In this document: piece after piece, positions 29,787 through 37,252 of the stretch
How the letters are laid out: every line of letters begins with the position of its first letter
Numbering within the stretch: position 1 is the stretch's first letter
Source of the DNA: Corynebacterium stercoris
GTDB taxonomy: Bacteria > Actinomycetota > Actinomycetes > Mycobacteriales > Mycobacteriaceae
Assembly (NCBI RefSeq): GCF_024160105.1
Contig: NZ_JAMFTQ010000002.1
Span: 62,001 to 126,000 of the forward strand
DNA length: 64,000 bases
Direction: 5' to 3'
The notes under the pieces: generated by a model
Seen by the model: the letters and a program-made list of their open reading frames with translations, nothing else
Databases searched by the model: none
What the model was told of the DNA's origin: nothing
Translations under genes and position numbers: made by a program

Positions 29787-30987
29787 GCGGCCCGTCCACC
29801 TGCGGCGCGGCGGCCTGCCCGATCTCGCGCTGCCCGATGCGCGAACTTGCCGACACCTGCGGTCCCGGCGCCGGGTTCTGGGTCGGGTCCGGCTCGTCGA
29901 CGTGCTTGTTGGCCACGGCACGGGCTTCGGCGAGCGCCTTGGCCAGCTCGGGGTCGGTGGATGTGTCGAACCACTGGTCCGTGTCCTCGTGCCCAGCCAT
30001 GTCCTTCGTCTCCTGGTCGACGCGCTCCGCCTGGTAGCGGAAGACACCGTCGTCGTCCTTGTTGGCGAAGGCCTTCGCGAACTGCTCCAGGGAGTTACCG
30101 AACTGGGACGGGATCATCCACATGGTGGCCGCCTCGTTGGACGCGATCTTCGGCAGCTTGTCCAGGTACTGGTACGCCAGGAGCTCCGGGGTCACGCCCG
30201 AGGACTTGATGGCCGCGTTGACCTTCTGAATGGCGCGAGCTTCACCCTGCGCCTCGAGGTATTTGGCGGCGCGCTCGCCTTCGGCGCGCAGGATCATGGC
30301 CTGGCGCTCCGCTTCAGCGGCCAGAATGGCGGCGTGCTTTTCGCCCTCCGCGGAAAGGATGCGTGCCTGCTTTTCGCCCTCGGCGGTCTTGATGTCGGAC
30401 TCGCGCTTACCTTCCGCAGTCAGAATCATGGCGCGCTTCTCGCGGTCCGCCTTCATCTGCATTTCCATTGACTGCTGGATCGACGGCGGCGGGTCAATCG
30501 CCTTCAGCTCAACGCGGCTAATGCGCAGGCCCCACTTGGCGGTGGCTGCATCGAGCTCGCCGCGCAGGCGGCGGTTGATGGTCTCGCGGGAGGTCAGTGT
30601 TTCCTCGAGCGTCATGCCGCCGACGACGTCGCGCAGCGTGGCCACCGAGATCTGCTCCACACCCACCAGGTAGTTGTCCACGCCGTAGATCGCCTTGGCG
30701 GGGTCGTTGATCTGGAACGTCACTACCGTGTCAATCGCCACAGTCAGGTTGTCCTGGGTGATCACGGCTTGCGGCGGGAAGGACACCACGCGCTCACGGG
30801 TGTCCACGCGGGCACGGATGCGGTCGATGTACGGCACCAACAGCGTCAGCCCGCCAGAGACGGTGCGGGTGTAGCGGCCGAGGCGCTCGACCACCGCGGC
30901 CTCACCCTGCGGAATCAACTTCACGGACGCGAACAGCAGCGCCACCACCAGTACGAGGATGATGGCAACAGTAATCAGCGTGCCCAC
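29752..30987 (-). CDS. SPFH/band 7 (stomatin-like) membrane protein
   Basis: The 411-residue protein has one N-terminal membrane helix (about 3-22), an SPFH domain (about 22-180, PQGEAAVVERLGRY), then a helical region with a periodic repeat around residues 185-250 in which AEGEK/AEGER recurs about every 11-12 residues, typical of oligomer-forming coiled coils. The C-terminal tail (from about 330) is acidic and low in complexity. It should form a large membrane ring or scaffold. The NfeD-family gene 8 bp upstream is its usual partner. Confidence 0.93.
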   Translation of the reverse strand: MGTLITVAIILVLVVALLFASVKLIPQGEAAVVERLGRYTRTVSGGLTLLVPYIDRIRARVDTRERVVSFPPQAVITQDNLTVAIDTVVTFQINDPAKAIYGVDNYLVGVEQISVATLRDVVGGMTLEETLTSRETINRRLRGELDAATAKWGLRISRVELKAIDPPPSIQQSMEMQMKADREKRAMILTAEGKRESDIKTAEGEKQARILSAEGEKHAAILAAEAERQAMILRAEGERAAKYLEAQGEARAIQKVNAAIKSSGVTPELLAYQYLDKLPKIASNEAATMWMIPSQFGNSLEQFAKAFANKDDDGVFRYQAERVDQETKDMAGHEDTDQWFDTSTDPELAKALAEARAVANKHVDEPDPTQNPAPGPQVSASSRIGQREIGQAAAPQVDGPLTQPADLPQPE

Positions 30988-30995
30988 GGGCTCAC

Positions 30996-31421
30996 CTATC
31001 CTTTCCAGACGACCGCCACTGGGCCGTCAATCGCAGACACTGTCACAGATTCCCCGGCCGGAATGATTTCGGCCGGGTCGAGGGCGCGGGCGGACCAGAT
31101 GGAACCGTCGAAACGCACCTGCCCGCCGGACGGGGTGATGTCTTCGAGCACCTCGGCGCGGGAGCCCACGAGGGCACGGGGAGATTCGTCGTACACCATG
31201 GGCTTCTCCAGCCGCTTGCGCAGGTAGGGGCGGAGGAAAAACCAGAAGCCAGCCGACGCGATGGCGAACACCGCCACCTCCGCCGCCAGCGGCACGCCGA
31301 ACAGCGCAACACCGGCAGTGGTCAGCGCGCCGGCGGCCAGCATGAGTAGGGTCATCTCCCCCACCAGCAGTTCGAGCGCGGCCAGCAACCCGGCCGCGGC
31401 GAACCAAACCAAAGCACCCAT
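30996..31421 (-). CDS. NfeD family membrane protein
   Basis: A 141-residue protein with two or three membrane helices (about 2-65) and a C-terminal OB-fold domain (about 78-141; ALVGSRAEVLEDITPSGGQVRFDG). Short NfeD proteins of this kind work with SPFH proteins encoded next to them, as here. The molecular activity is unknown. The two genes form an operon. Confidence 0.92.
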   Translation of the reverse strand: MGALVWFAAAGLLAALELLVGEMTLLMLAAGALTTAGVALFGVPLAAEVAVFAIASAGFWFFLRPYLRKRLEKPMVYDESPRALVGSRAEVLEDITPSGGQVRFDGSIWSARALDPAEIIPAGESVTVSAIDGPVAVVWKG

Positions 31422-31476
31422 AAGCCTCAGGGTACACGGGGCTGCAGGGCCCGCGGGAGAGCCGAAATCGCCTGCC

Positions 31477-32322
31477 CTAAGCGTCGGATTTCGCCAGCTC
31501 CGGGTTGGTCACAAAGTCCACCAGGCGCTCCACCGCGCCAATCAGCGTCGAATCCAGGTCGCGGAACGTTTCCACCGCCGAGTACACGCGGTGCCACCCC
31601 TCTTTCGGATCCGACCAGCCGAGGCGGCGGCAGACGCCTTCCTTCCAGTCCTCCCCGCGCGGCACCTCGGGCCAGGCCCGAATGCCCAAGCGCTCCGGCT
31701 TCACAGCGGCCCAGATGTCGATGTACGGGTGTCCGGTCACCAGCACGTGCTCGCCCACGCCCTCTACGAGACGGGACTCCTTCGTGCCCTCGACCAAGTG
31801 GTCCGCCAACACCCCGATGCGCCGCCCCGGCCCGGGCTGAAATTCGGCCAGCCGCGCCGGGAGGTTATCCAGGCCCTCGAGGTATTCCACCACCACCCCC
31901 TCAACGCGCAGGTCGTGGCCCCACACCTTCTCCACAATTGCGGCGTCGTGAATGCCCTCGACCCAAATGCGGCTCGGCATCGCCACCTTCGCCTTGACGT
32001 TTGCCACTTTCCGCGAGCCGGAGTTTGAGCGCTTCGGCCCTTCTTCGCGCGGTGCCACGTAGCGCGTCAGCGTCACGCGCTGGCCCTCCAGCAAGAATGC
32101 GCCGGGCAGCATCTTGAACAGGCGCTGGGTGCCGCGGCGGTCCTCGAGCCGGATGAAGTCGCCGTCGTAGGTCCGCTCAAACCCCACCACGGCGCCAACA
32201 AACTCGTCGCCGACGACTTCCACCACAATCCCGGGTTCGGCCGGCACCTCCGGGTAGCTGGGCCACCGCGTGCGCGCATGGCCACCGAAAATGTCTCCCC
32301 CGTAGCGATCATCAAAGCTCAT
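31477..32322 (-). CDS. DUF3097 family protein
   Basis: A soluble 281-residue actinobacterial protein. The start at 32322 (MSFDDRYGGDIFGGH) matches the family N terminus; a longer frame to 32376 overlaps the divergent gene's promoter. It contains a strand-rich N-terminal part (VVGFERTYDGDFIRLEDRRG) and a conserved stretch WVEGIHDAAIVEKVWGHDL followed by EYLEGLDNLP and VTGHPYIDIW, which resembles a Toprim-like nucleic-acid domain with acidic residues. That resemblance is inference. Function unknown. Confidence 0.88.
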   Translation of the reverse strand: MSFDDRYGGDIFGGHARTRWPSYPEVPAEPGIVVEVVGDEFVGAVVGFERTYDGDFIRLEDRRGTQRLFKMLPGAFLLEGQRVTLTRYVAPREEGPKRSNSGSRKVANVKAKVAMPSRIWVEGIHDAAIVEKVWGHDLRVEGVVVEYLEGLDNLPARLAEFQPGPGRRIGVLADHLVEGTKESRLVEGVGEHVLVTGHPYIDIWAAVKPERLGIRAWPEVPRGEDWKEGVCRRLGWSDPKEGWHRVYSAVETFRDLDSTLIGAVERLVDFVTNPELAKSDA

Positions 32323-32368
32323 AGTGGCGGCAAGTCTACCCACCCGCACCTCGGCTACACTTCCACGG

Positions 32369-33127
32369 ATGCGCACCCGCCCCGAGGTCTATTCCCCGCT
32401 GCAAAACACCGGCGTCTGGCTCGCCGCGTGGCTCTACAACGTCGAATCCACCGACGACACGGTCCAGGCGCTCACCGACCTCGGCGGCCCGCACTCCTAC
32501 CAGGGCCTGCCCATGGCGCATTTGCTTGCCGACGTTCGCTCCGAGGCAGACCTCGAAGCCCCTGAACCGGTAATCCGTCTCGTGCTGTGGGGGCCGGGCC
32601 AGGCGGCGACGCTGCGCGCCGGGTCACCGGCGATGGAGGCGCTAACCCCCGCCGGGGCTCTCGTAGTGCGCGGTGCCAGCGGCGTGAACCACATCCTGGT
32701 GCCCACGTACCGCGAGCGCGGCGTGACCTGGCGCTGGTTCGAGGACTCCGAACGCCTCCCCGAACCCGAATGGCTCACCCCGGGGGAGGCAGACGCGCTG
32801 CTCAGCCGCGCAACCAACGAGGCGGCCGTGCTGATCGAGGCCGCCGGTGGCACCCGCGCAGAGCTCCCGAACCCGCGCCTTGCGGTGGGCACACTCGCCG
32901 ATTTCTACGACACCCCCGGACTGCCGGCGGGCGTGACCCCGCGCGCGGCGAAGCTCTTCGCCCGCGCCGACGTCGTTGCCGCCACAGTGGAGACAGTCAC
33001 CGACCGGCTCGGCGACCACAGCTTCGATCCGCAACTGTTCGGGCTGTGGCGCCACATCCGCACCGCGCGCATGGCGGGTGTGGCGGATGCGGTGATGGAC
33101 TACCGGCGGGAATATCTGGCGTCGTAA
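32369..33127 (+). CDS. Conserved hypothetical protein
   Basis: The 252-residue product has no signal peptide or membrane segments. It is rich in Ala, Leu and acidic residues and appears mostly alpha/beta (LVVRGASGVNHILVP, RGVTWRWFEDS). The neighbourhood (next to ferrochelatase, divergent from DUF3097) is the only context. A copy of the dispersed 11-mer GCTTGCCGACG lies inside it at 32524. I do not recognise a family. Confidence 0.75.
   Translation: MRTRPEVYSPLQNTGVWLAAWLYNVESTDDTVQALTDLGGPHSYQGLPMAHLLADVRSEADLEAPEPVIRLVLWGPGQAATLRAGSPAMEALTPAGALVVRGASGVNHILVPTYRERGVTWRWFEDSERLPEPEWLTPGEADALLSRATNEAAVLIEAAGGTRAELPNPRLAVGTLADFYDTPGLPAGVTPRAAKLFARADVVAATVETVTDRLGDHSFDPQLFGLWRHIRTARMAGVADAVMDYRREYLAS
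32524..32534 (+). repeat. Dispersed 11-mer GCTTGCCGACG
   Basis: Exact copy in the hypothetical gene at 32369; Leu-Ala-Asp with CTT. Confidence 0.7.
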
Positions 33128-33140
33128 AGCACCCCGGCCC

Positions 33141-34187
33141 CTAGCGGGCGGGACGGCGCACCGGCGTGCAGCAGTCCGGCGCGCAGGGGGCGCCGTTGAC
33201 CGTGCAGCCTTGGACGGTGATCGTGGACAGCGTCGTCGGCTCGGTGCCCTGCGCCACGGCCTCGGCAATGGTGACCACCATGGCGGCAAATGCTGGCTCG
33301 AGGCCGACGGTAGGGACGCGATCCAGCGTCATGCCGCGCTCCTCGCAAGCCGCCTTGAGCTCGGTGTCGAGATCCCAGACCACCTCCATGTGGTCGGTGA
33401 TGAAACCGACCGGGATGCAGATGATGTGGGTCGTGCCCTCGGTGTCGTTGAGTTCGAGCGCCCGGTCCACGATGTCCGGCTCGAGCCACGGGGTGGCCGG
33501 GTTGCCGGAGCGGGACTGCCACACCACCTCGTAGTCGTCGATCTCCGCCTGCTGCGCGACCAGGCGGGAAGCTTCCTCCACCTGACGGGAGTAGAGGTGC
33601 TCGTTGCCCGGACCGCCGGATGCCTTGTCGGCTGCCGACGGCACGCTGTGGGCGGTAAAGAGCACCTTCACCTTCGCATCCTCCGGCGTGCGGGCCACGG
33701 CTTCCTTGGCCCCCTGGGCCATGAGGTCGATGAAGGCGGGGTTGCCGTAGAACTGCCACAGCTTCGTGTACTCCACCTCCGGGGTCACCTCGCGCAGGCG
33801 CAGGATGTCCTCGTCGTACTGGCGGCAGGCGGAGTAGCCGCCCCACGCGCTGGTGGCAAAGACCAGGACGTTGGTGTGGCCGTCTTCCGCGATCTGGCGG
33901 GCGGCGTCCTCCGCAAACGGGTGCCAGTTACGGTTGCCGAAGTACACCGGCAGCTCGTGGCCCCGCTCAGCGAGCTCGGCCTCGATACTAGCGATCAGCT
34001 CGCGGTTCTGAGCGTTGATCGGGCTCACGCCGCCGAAGTGGAAGTAGTGCTCACCGACTTCTGCAAGGCGCTCGCGGGGAATGCCGCGGCCGCGCGTCAC
34101 ATTCTCGAGAAATGGAATAACCTCGTCCTCCCCTTCGGGTCCGCCGAAGGAAAGAACGAGGAGTGCATCGTAGTCAGTCAGTGCCAT
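33141..34187 (-). CDS. hemH: Ferrochelatase (coproporphyrin III type)
   Basis: Inserts ferrous iron into the porphyrin in heme synthesis; actinobacterial enzymes act on coproporphyrin III (CpfC). The 348 residues include LVLSFGGPEG at the N terminus, FTAHSVPS with the metal-site His, and VGFITDHMEVVWD with the partner Glu. The C terminus CTVNGAPCAPDCC carries four Cys, matching the [2Fe-2S] cluster of actinobacterial ferrochelatases. ATG at 34187 (MALTDYD) or 34196 are both possible starts. It lies downstream of the NlpC/P60 gene, as in C. glutamicum. Confidence 0.95.
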   Translation of the reverse strand: MALTDYDALLVLSFGGPEGEDEVIPFLENVTRGRGIPRERLAEVGEHYFHFGGVSPINAQNRELIASIEAELAERGHELPVYFGNRNWHPFAEDAARQIAEDGHTNVLVFATSAWGGYSACRQYDEDILRLREVTPEVEYTKLWQFYGNPAFIDLMAQGAKEAVARTPEDAKVKVLFTAHSVPSAADKASGGPGNEHLYSRQVEEASRLVAQQAEIDDYEVVWQSRSGNPATPWLEPDIVDRALELNDTEGTTHIICIPVGFITDHMEVVWDLDTELKAACEERGMTLDRVPTVGLEPAFAAMVVTIAEAVAQGTEPTTLSTITVQGCTVNGAPCAPDCCTPVRRPAR

Positions 34188-34216
34188 GAACGTCATCGTA
34201 GTGATTGTGCGCCATG

Positions 34217-34236
34217 GCGAGCGCGCTTTGGCTCGC
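34217..34236. terminator. Small hairpin after the NlpC/P60 gene
   Basis: GCGAGC and GCTCGC form a 6-bp stem with an 8-base loop in the 63-bp gap between the NlpC/P60 stop and hemH. T-rich sequence follows only on the plus strand, so termination of the minus-strand transcript is doubtful. Confidence 0.3.
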
Positions 34237-34250
34237 TTTCGGGTCTCCCC

Positions 34251-35972
34251 TTACAGGAGGCGCACGGCGTGTTCGGACATGCCGGACCAGCGGACCGGCA
34301 CCACTGAGACGTTCTGGCCGGCGCGCGGCGCCTCAATCATCATGCCGTCGCCGAGGTAGATCGCCACGTGCTGGCTGCCGCCCGGACCCCAGAAGAGGAG
34401 GTCGCCGCGCTGCGCCTGGCTCGGGTCGATCTTGGTGCCGCGCTGGTACTGGTAGCCGGTGTAGTGCGGCAGGGACACACCCGCGCCGGAGAATGCGTAG
34501 AGCACGAGCCCGGAGCAGTCGAAGCCGTTGAGGCTGCCGCCGTTGACACCGGTGGTCGGACCGTTGGCGTCGCCGCCGCCCCACACGTACGGGGTGCCCA
34601 CCATCGACATCGCGCGGGAAATCACCGTCTCCACTGAGCCGGAGTTGGGTGCGGTCACCGTGGACTGCACCTTCTTAGTCACCGTCTCTGGCGTGCTCAC
34701 CTCGGGCAACACGCCCGCGACGTCGGCGATCGCGGAGGCGACATTGATGGCGTCGGCAAGCCTGACGTCACCGGTGGTGTTCGTGGAGTTGAGCGAGTCG
34801 CTGAGGCCCATGCCGGACTGCAGGCCGCCGGCGAACGCGGTGATGATCTCGGCGGCGCCGGAGTCAGTCACAGCGCCGAGGTCCAGCGACGAGCTCAGGG
34901 AACCGAGCGAGCTGAGGGAACCGACGGAGCTCAAGGAGCTGCCGCCCGCCCCGCCCGCGTACGGGTCGGCGAAGGTCGCGTGCGGCACCTGAGAATCGCC
35001 GACCAGGGCAGCCGCCGCAGCAACCTGCGCGGCATCCTCGATCGCACCCTCCGAAATCTCCGCAGCGTCGGTTGCCCCGCCGCGGGCGCTGTGCGCGGAA
35101 GCCAAAGCCTGGGCGACCACATCCGCACTCGGCGCGCTGGCCTCCGGGGCGAGCTCCTCGACGCGACGCTGCACGTCCTCGATGACGGCGGCATCATATG
35201 CGTCGGCACGCACCGGCTCCGCCGGAGCCGCGTACGCGGACTCAGTAGCGACGGTCGAGCCCGGGCGGGCTTCCTCGAGCTCCTGCTGCGCTGCGCCGAG
35301 CGACGCTTCCGCAGCCTGGAGCTCCGCCGTCTGCACCTCGAGCGACGCAGCGCTTGTCTCAAGCAGCTCGCGGGCGCTCTGCTCCGCCTTGACAGCTTCG
35401 GAGGCCGTCGCATCGGCCAGCTCGCTGGCTTCGCGCGCGACGGCAGCCTCGTTGGCTGCCTCTGTGCGGGCGCGCTCCACAGCGGCGAGCGCCTCGCGCT
35501 TCTCATCGGTGCGCTGGCGCAGGAAGTTCGCGCGCTCCAGCACGTCCTTCTGCTTTCCGTCGCCGGCGAGCGCGCCCAGCACACCGGATTCGCTTGCGCC
35601 CCGGTACTGAGAGCGGGTCACGGAAGCCAGGGCCGCCTTCGCGGCGTCGACATCGGCCTCAGCGGCCCGCAGTCGCTCTTCCGCCTCCGCGGCGCCACGG
35701 CGGGCCTGCTCCGCGATCGCCTGGGCATCGCGCAGATCGACGAGCGCGCGGTTCACGCTCTCCTGCAGATCACCCAGGCCGAGCGAAAGATTGTCCACCT
35801 CAGCCTGCGCACGGGCGACGGCTGCGGCCAACGCAGCGGCGGACTGCTCCGGCTGCGCGGATGCGCTCGGGCTGAAGATGCTGGACATGAGCGCGAGTGT
35901 GGTCGAGCACGCGACGGCACTAACCGCGTAACGCGGGCGTGCTGCACGGGTGCGCCTAGATGGGGTTGCCAC
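34251..35972 (-). CDS. Secreted NlpC/P60 peptidoglycan hydrolase, RipA-like
   Basis: A secreted endopeptidase that cuts peptidoglycan stem peptides during cell separation. From the GTG at 35972 (about 573 residues) there is a basic N region, hydrophobic core and a cleavage region near SASAQP. A long Ala/Glu-rich coiled coil (about 45-240) and a Ser/Gly-rich linker follow. The C-terminal NlpC/P60 domain has catalytic Cys in NGFDCSGLVLYAF, His in GSQHVAIYLG and Glu in MIEAP, the Cys-His-Glu set of mycobacterial RipA. The start at 35972 has AGGAG seven bases upstream; GTG at 35987 is the alternative. Its place between hemH and the Rv1476-like gene matches cg1735 of C. glutamicum. Confidence 0.93.
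   Translation of the reverse strand: MATPSRRTRAARPRYAVSAVACSTTLALMSSIFSPSASAQPEQSAAALAAAVARAQAEVDNLSLGLGDLQESVNRALVDLRDAQAIAEQARRGAAEAEERLRAAEADVDAAKAALASVTRSQYRGASESGVLGALAGDGKQKDVLERANFLRQRTDEKREALAAVERARTEAANEAAVAREASELADATASEAVKAEQSARELLETSAASLEVQTAELQAAEASLGAAQQELEEARPGSTVATESAYAAPAEPVRADAYDAAVIEDVQRRVEELAPEASAPSADVVAQALASAHSARGGATDAAEISEGAIEDAAQVAAAAALVGDSQVPHATFADPYAGGAGGSSLSSVGSLSSLGSLSSSLDLGAVTDSGAAEIITAFAGGLQSGMGLSDSLNSTNTTGDVRLADAINVASAIADVAGVLPEVSTPETVTKKVQSTVTAPNSGSVETVISRAMSMVGTPYVWGGGDANGPTTGVNGGSLNGFDCSGLVLYAFSGAGVSLPHYTGYQYQRGTKIDPSQAQRGDLLFWGPGGSQHVAIYLGDGMMIEAPRAGQNVSVVPVRWSGMSEHAVRLL
34751..34761 (-). repeat. Dispersed 11-mer GCTTGCCGACG
   Basis: Exact copy inside the NlpC/P60 gene; Leu-Ala-Asp with CTT. 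Confidence 0.7.
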
Positions 35973-36025
35973 GGAGGTGCTCCTCACACCGCTCGCGGCG
36001 GGCAGGGCTCACCGAGGGCACAGGT

Positions 36026-36036
36026 GCTTGCCGACG
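36026..36036 (+). repeat. Dispersed 11-mer GCTTGCCGACG
   Basis: Exact intergenic copy in the NlpC/P60 leader; part of it forms the outer stem at 36027-36106. Confidence 0.75.
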
Positions 36037-36106
36037 AACGGATCCAAGCATCTGCCAAAGCGGTCTCAGCGCGTGACTAGTGCGCTCAGACCGCGCCACC
36101 GGCAAG
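36027..36106 (-). ncRNA. Structured 5' leader of the NlpC/P60 mRNA
   Basis: An inner imperfect 13-bp inverted repeat, GCGGTCTCAGCGC (36060-36072) and GCGCTCAGACCGC (36082-36094), has one mismatch and a 9-base loop. An outer 7-bp stem, CTTGCCG (36027-36033) with CGGCAAG (36100-36106), encloses it. The structure ends about 55 bases before the start codon. It could regulate translation or stability, or be an operator; no known riboswitch class fits. Confidence 0.45.
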
Positions 36107-36465
36107 GGCCAAACCTTGACGAGCGGTCAGACGAAAGTTGACTACTGATGCAGGCGCGCTCGATCCGCGTCAGATTCCACTCCCACCGTTCTGCCTCGGC
36201 GCTCTTGGTACTTGGCGTGCTTCCCCACATGCCCGAACCGACTGAGACTCATTTGGCAGTCAGTGCGCCCCGCTTGACTAGAGCGCGTCGCATCCTGTGA
36301 CTGGTGTTTCCTGTGTTATCCTCCGCCGACTCACGAGCCGACACAAGAACCATACGTCACGTAATCAGTCTGTTGCACAACCTTTACCAACTTTCACACG
36401 AGTCAAGCTCTTTCACATGACTCACAACGGTTACCACCAGCCACTTTAGACGTTACATAAACGTG

Positions 36466-36481
36466 TGTGATGATTGTCACA
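36466..36481. promoter_or_regulatory. GlxR (CRP-type) binding site
   Basis: TGTGATGATTGTCACA is a perfect TGTGA-N6-TCACA palindrome, the consensus of the corynebacterial cAMP-dependent regulator GlxR. It lies 65 bp past the Rv1476-like stop and about 490 bp before the NlpC/P60 start, so it most likely acts on the hydrolase promoter. Confidence 0.8.
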
Positions 36482-36545
36482 CGATCGATAGAGGTGGCGG
36501 GCTCGCCGCAAGGTCAAGCGTGGAAACCTGACTGGCCGTGACCAT

Positions 36546-37064
36546 CTAGAGATGTTCAGAACGTCGCGTTGCCAGAAATCCGGCTGCGAACGCGAGGGCG
36601 CAGAGGCCTATCAACAGCGCACCGACAACGCCCCATTGCACTGTGAAACCCTCCGCCGTGTCGACGAAGGCCCGAACACCTGCAACATAATCGGGCTCAG
36701 CCGCCATAACGCGCTCCCCGACCTCGATTTCGGCGCGAGTAAGGGTGTCGCTCACGCCGATAGCGACGTTGGGAGTGCGGATCAGTACGGTCTCCGCGTC
36801 GCCGGCCATGAGGAGATCCTGGGCGGCGTCGCGCAGATCGGCGATCATGGGCGGGGTGTGGTCAAGGACAACGAGATCCACATCACCGGCTCGAGTGTTC
36901 GACGCGGCAGCGACCGCACCGGCCAGGTCGGCCTCAAAGGCCGGATCTCGGGGGGCCGCCGGGTGAAAGACAACGTCACTGCCCCGCAGCGCCTCCGCGA
37001 GCGCCGCGATGTCGAGGCCCGCGGGGCCCGGTACTGCGGCTTGCGAGGCGGGTAGCGCTGTCAC
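36546..37064 (-). CDS. Rv1476-family membrane protein
   Basis: The 172-residue product has a soluble alpha/beta N-terminal part (about 15-130; DVDLVVLDHTPPMIADLRDAAQDLL) and one C-terminal membrane helix (about 145-163) followed by a basic end (ATRRSEHL). Mycobacterial Rv1476 lies between acn and ripA in the same way. The soluble part resembles the TPM-like fold, which is inference. Its job is unknown; context suggests cell-envelope function with the NlpC/P60 hydrolase. Confidence 0.85.
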   Translation of the reverse strand: MTALPASQAAVPGPAGLDIAALAEALRGSDVVFHPAAPRDPAFEADLAGAVAAASNTRAGDVDLVVLDHTPPMIADLRDAAQDLLMAGDAETVLIRTPNVAIGVSDTLTRAEIEVGERVMAAEPDYVAGVRAFVDTAEGFTVQWGVVGALLIGLCALAFAAGFLATRRSEHL

Positions 37065-37143
37065 GGTTAGCGGATCCTTTGCGGTTGAAACGAGTGAACG
37101 TCGTTAAGCGGAAAGCCTATCGGCGGTGCGCCCTAATGGGAAA

Positions 37144-37159
37144 CATTACGTCCGTACTG
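37144..37159. promoter_or_regulatory. AcnR operator upstream of acn
   Basis: CATTACGTCCGTACTG fits the C. glutamicum AcnR motif CAGNAC-N3-CGTACTG at every fixed position but one (T for G at position 3). It lies 94 bp before the acn start, where the TetR-type repressor AcnR would block transcription. Confidence 0.8.
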
Positions 37160-37252
37160 TTAAGATGGCCACGGAACTGTGGCCGGTCGAATATGATTGA
37201 AGGTTGACCGCCATGGGTCAGCAAAACCCAAATATTGGTTTAACTACGAGGA

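Larger units (their letters stand above)
35973..36545 (-). other. 573-bp gene-free leader/promoter region of the NlpC/P60 gene
   Basis: This gap holds no credible coding frame. In the minus-strand direction it contains a GlxR-type box (36466-36481), then about 360 bases of mixed sequence with candidate promoter elements I cannot fix. A nested hairpin at 36027-36106 is close to the start codon. GC content is lower near 36300-36480 than elsewhere. I looked for a c-di-AMP (ydaO-type) riboswitch, common before such genes in actinobacteria, and did not find its conserved core. Confidence 0.6.

Noticed and set aside
35973..36300. c-di-AMP (ydaO-type) riboswitch before the NlpC/P60 gene
   Set aside because: The conserved GACAGCTAACC-like core and GGGGAACC segment are not present; only a generic nested hairpin is seen.
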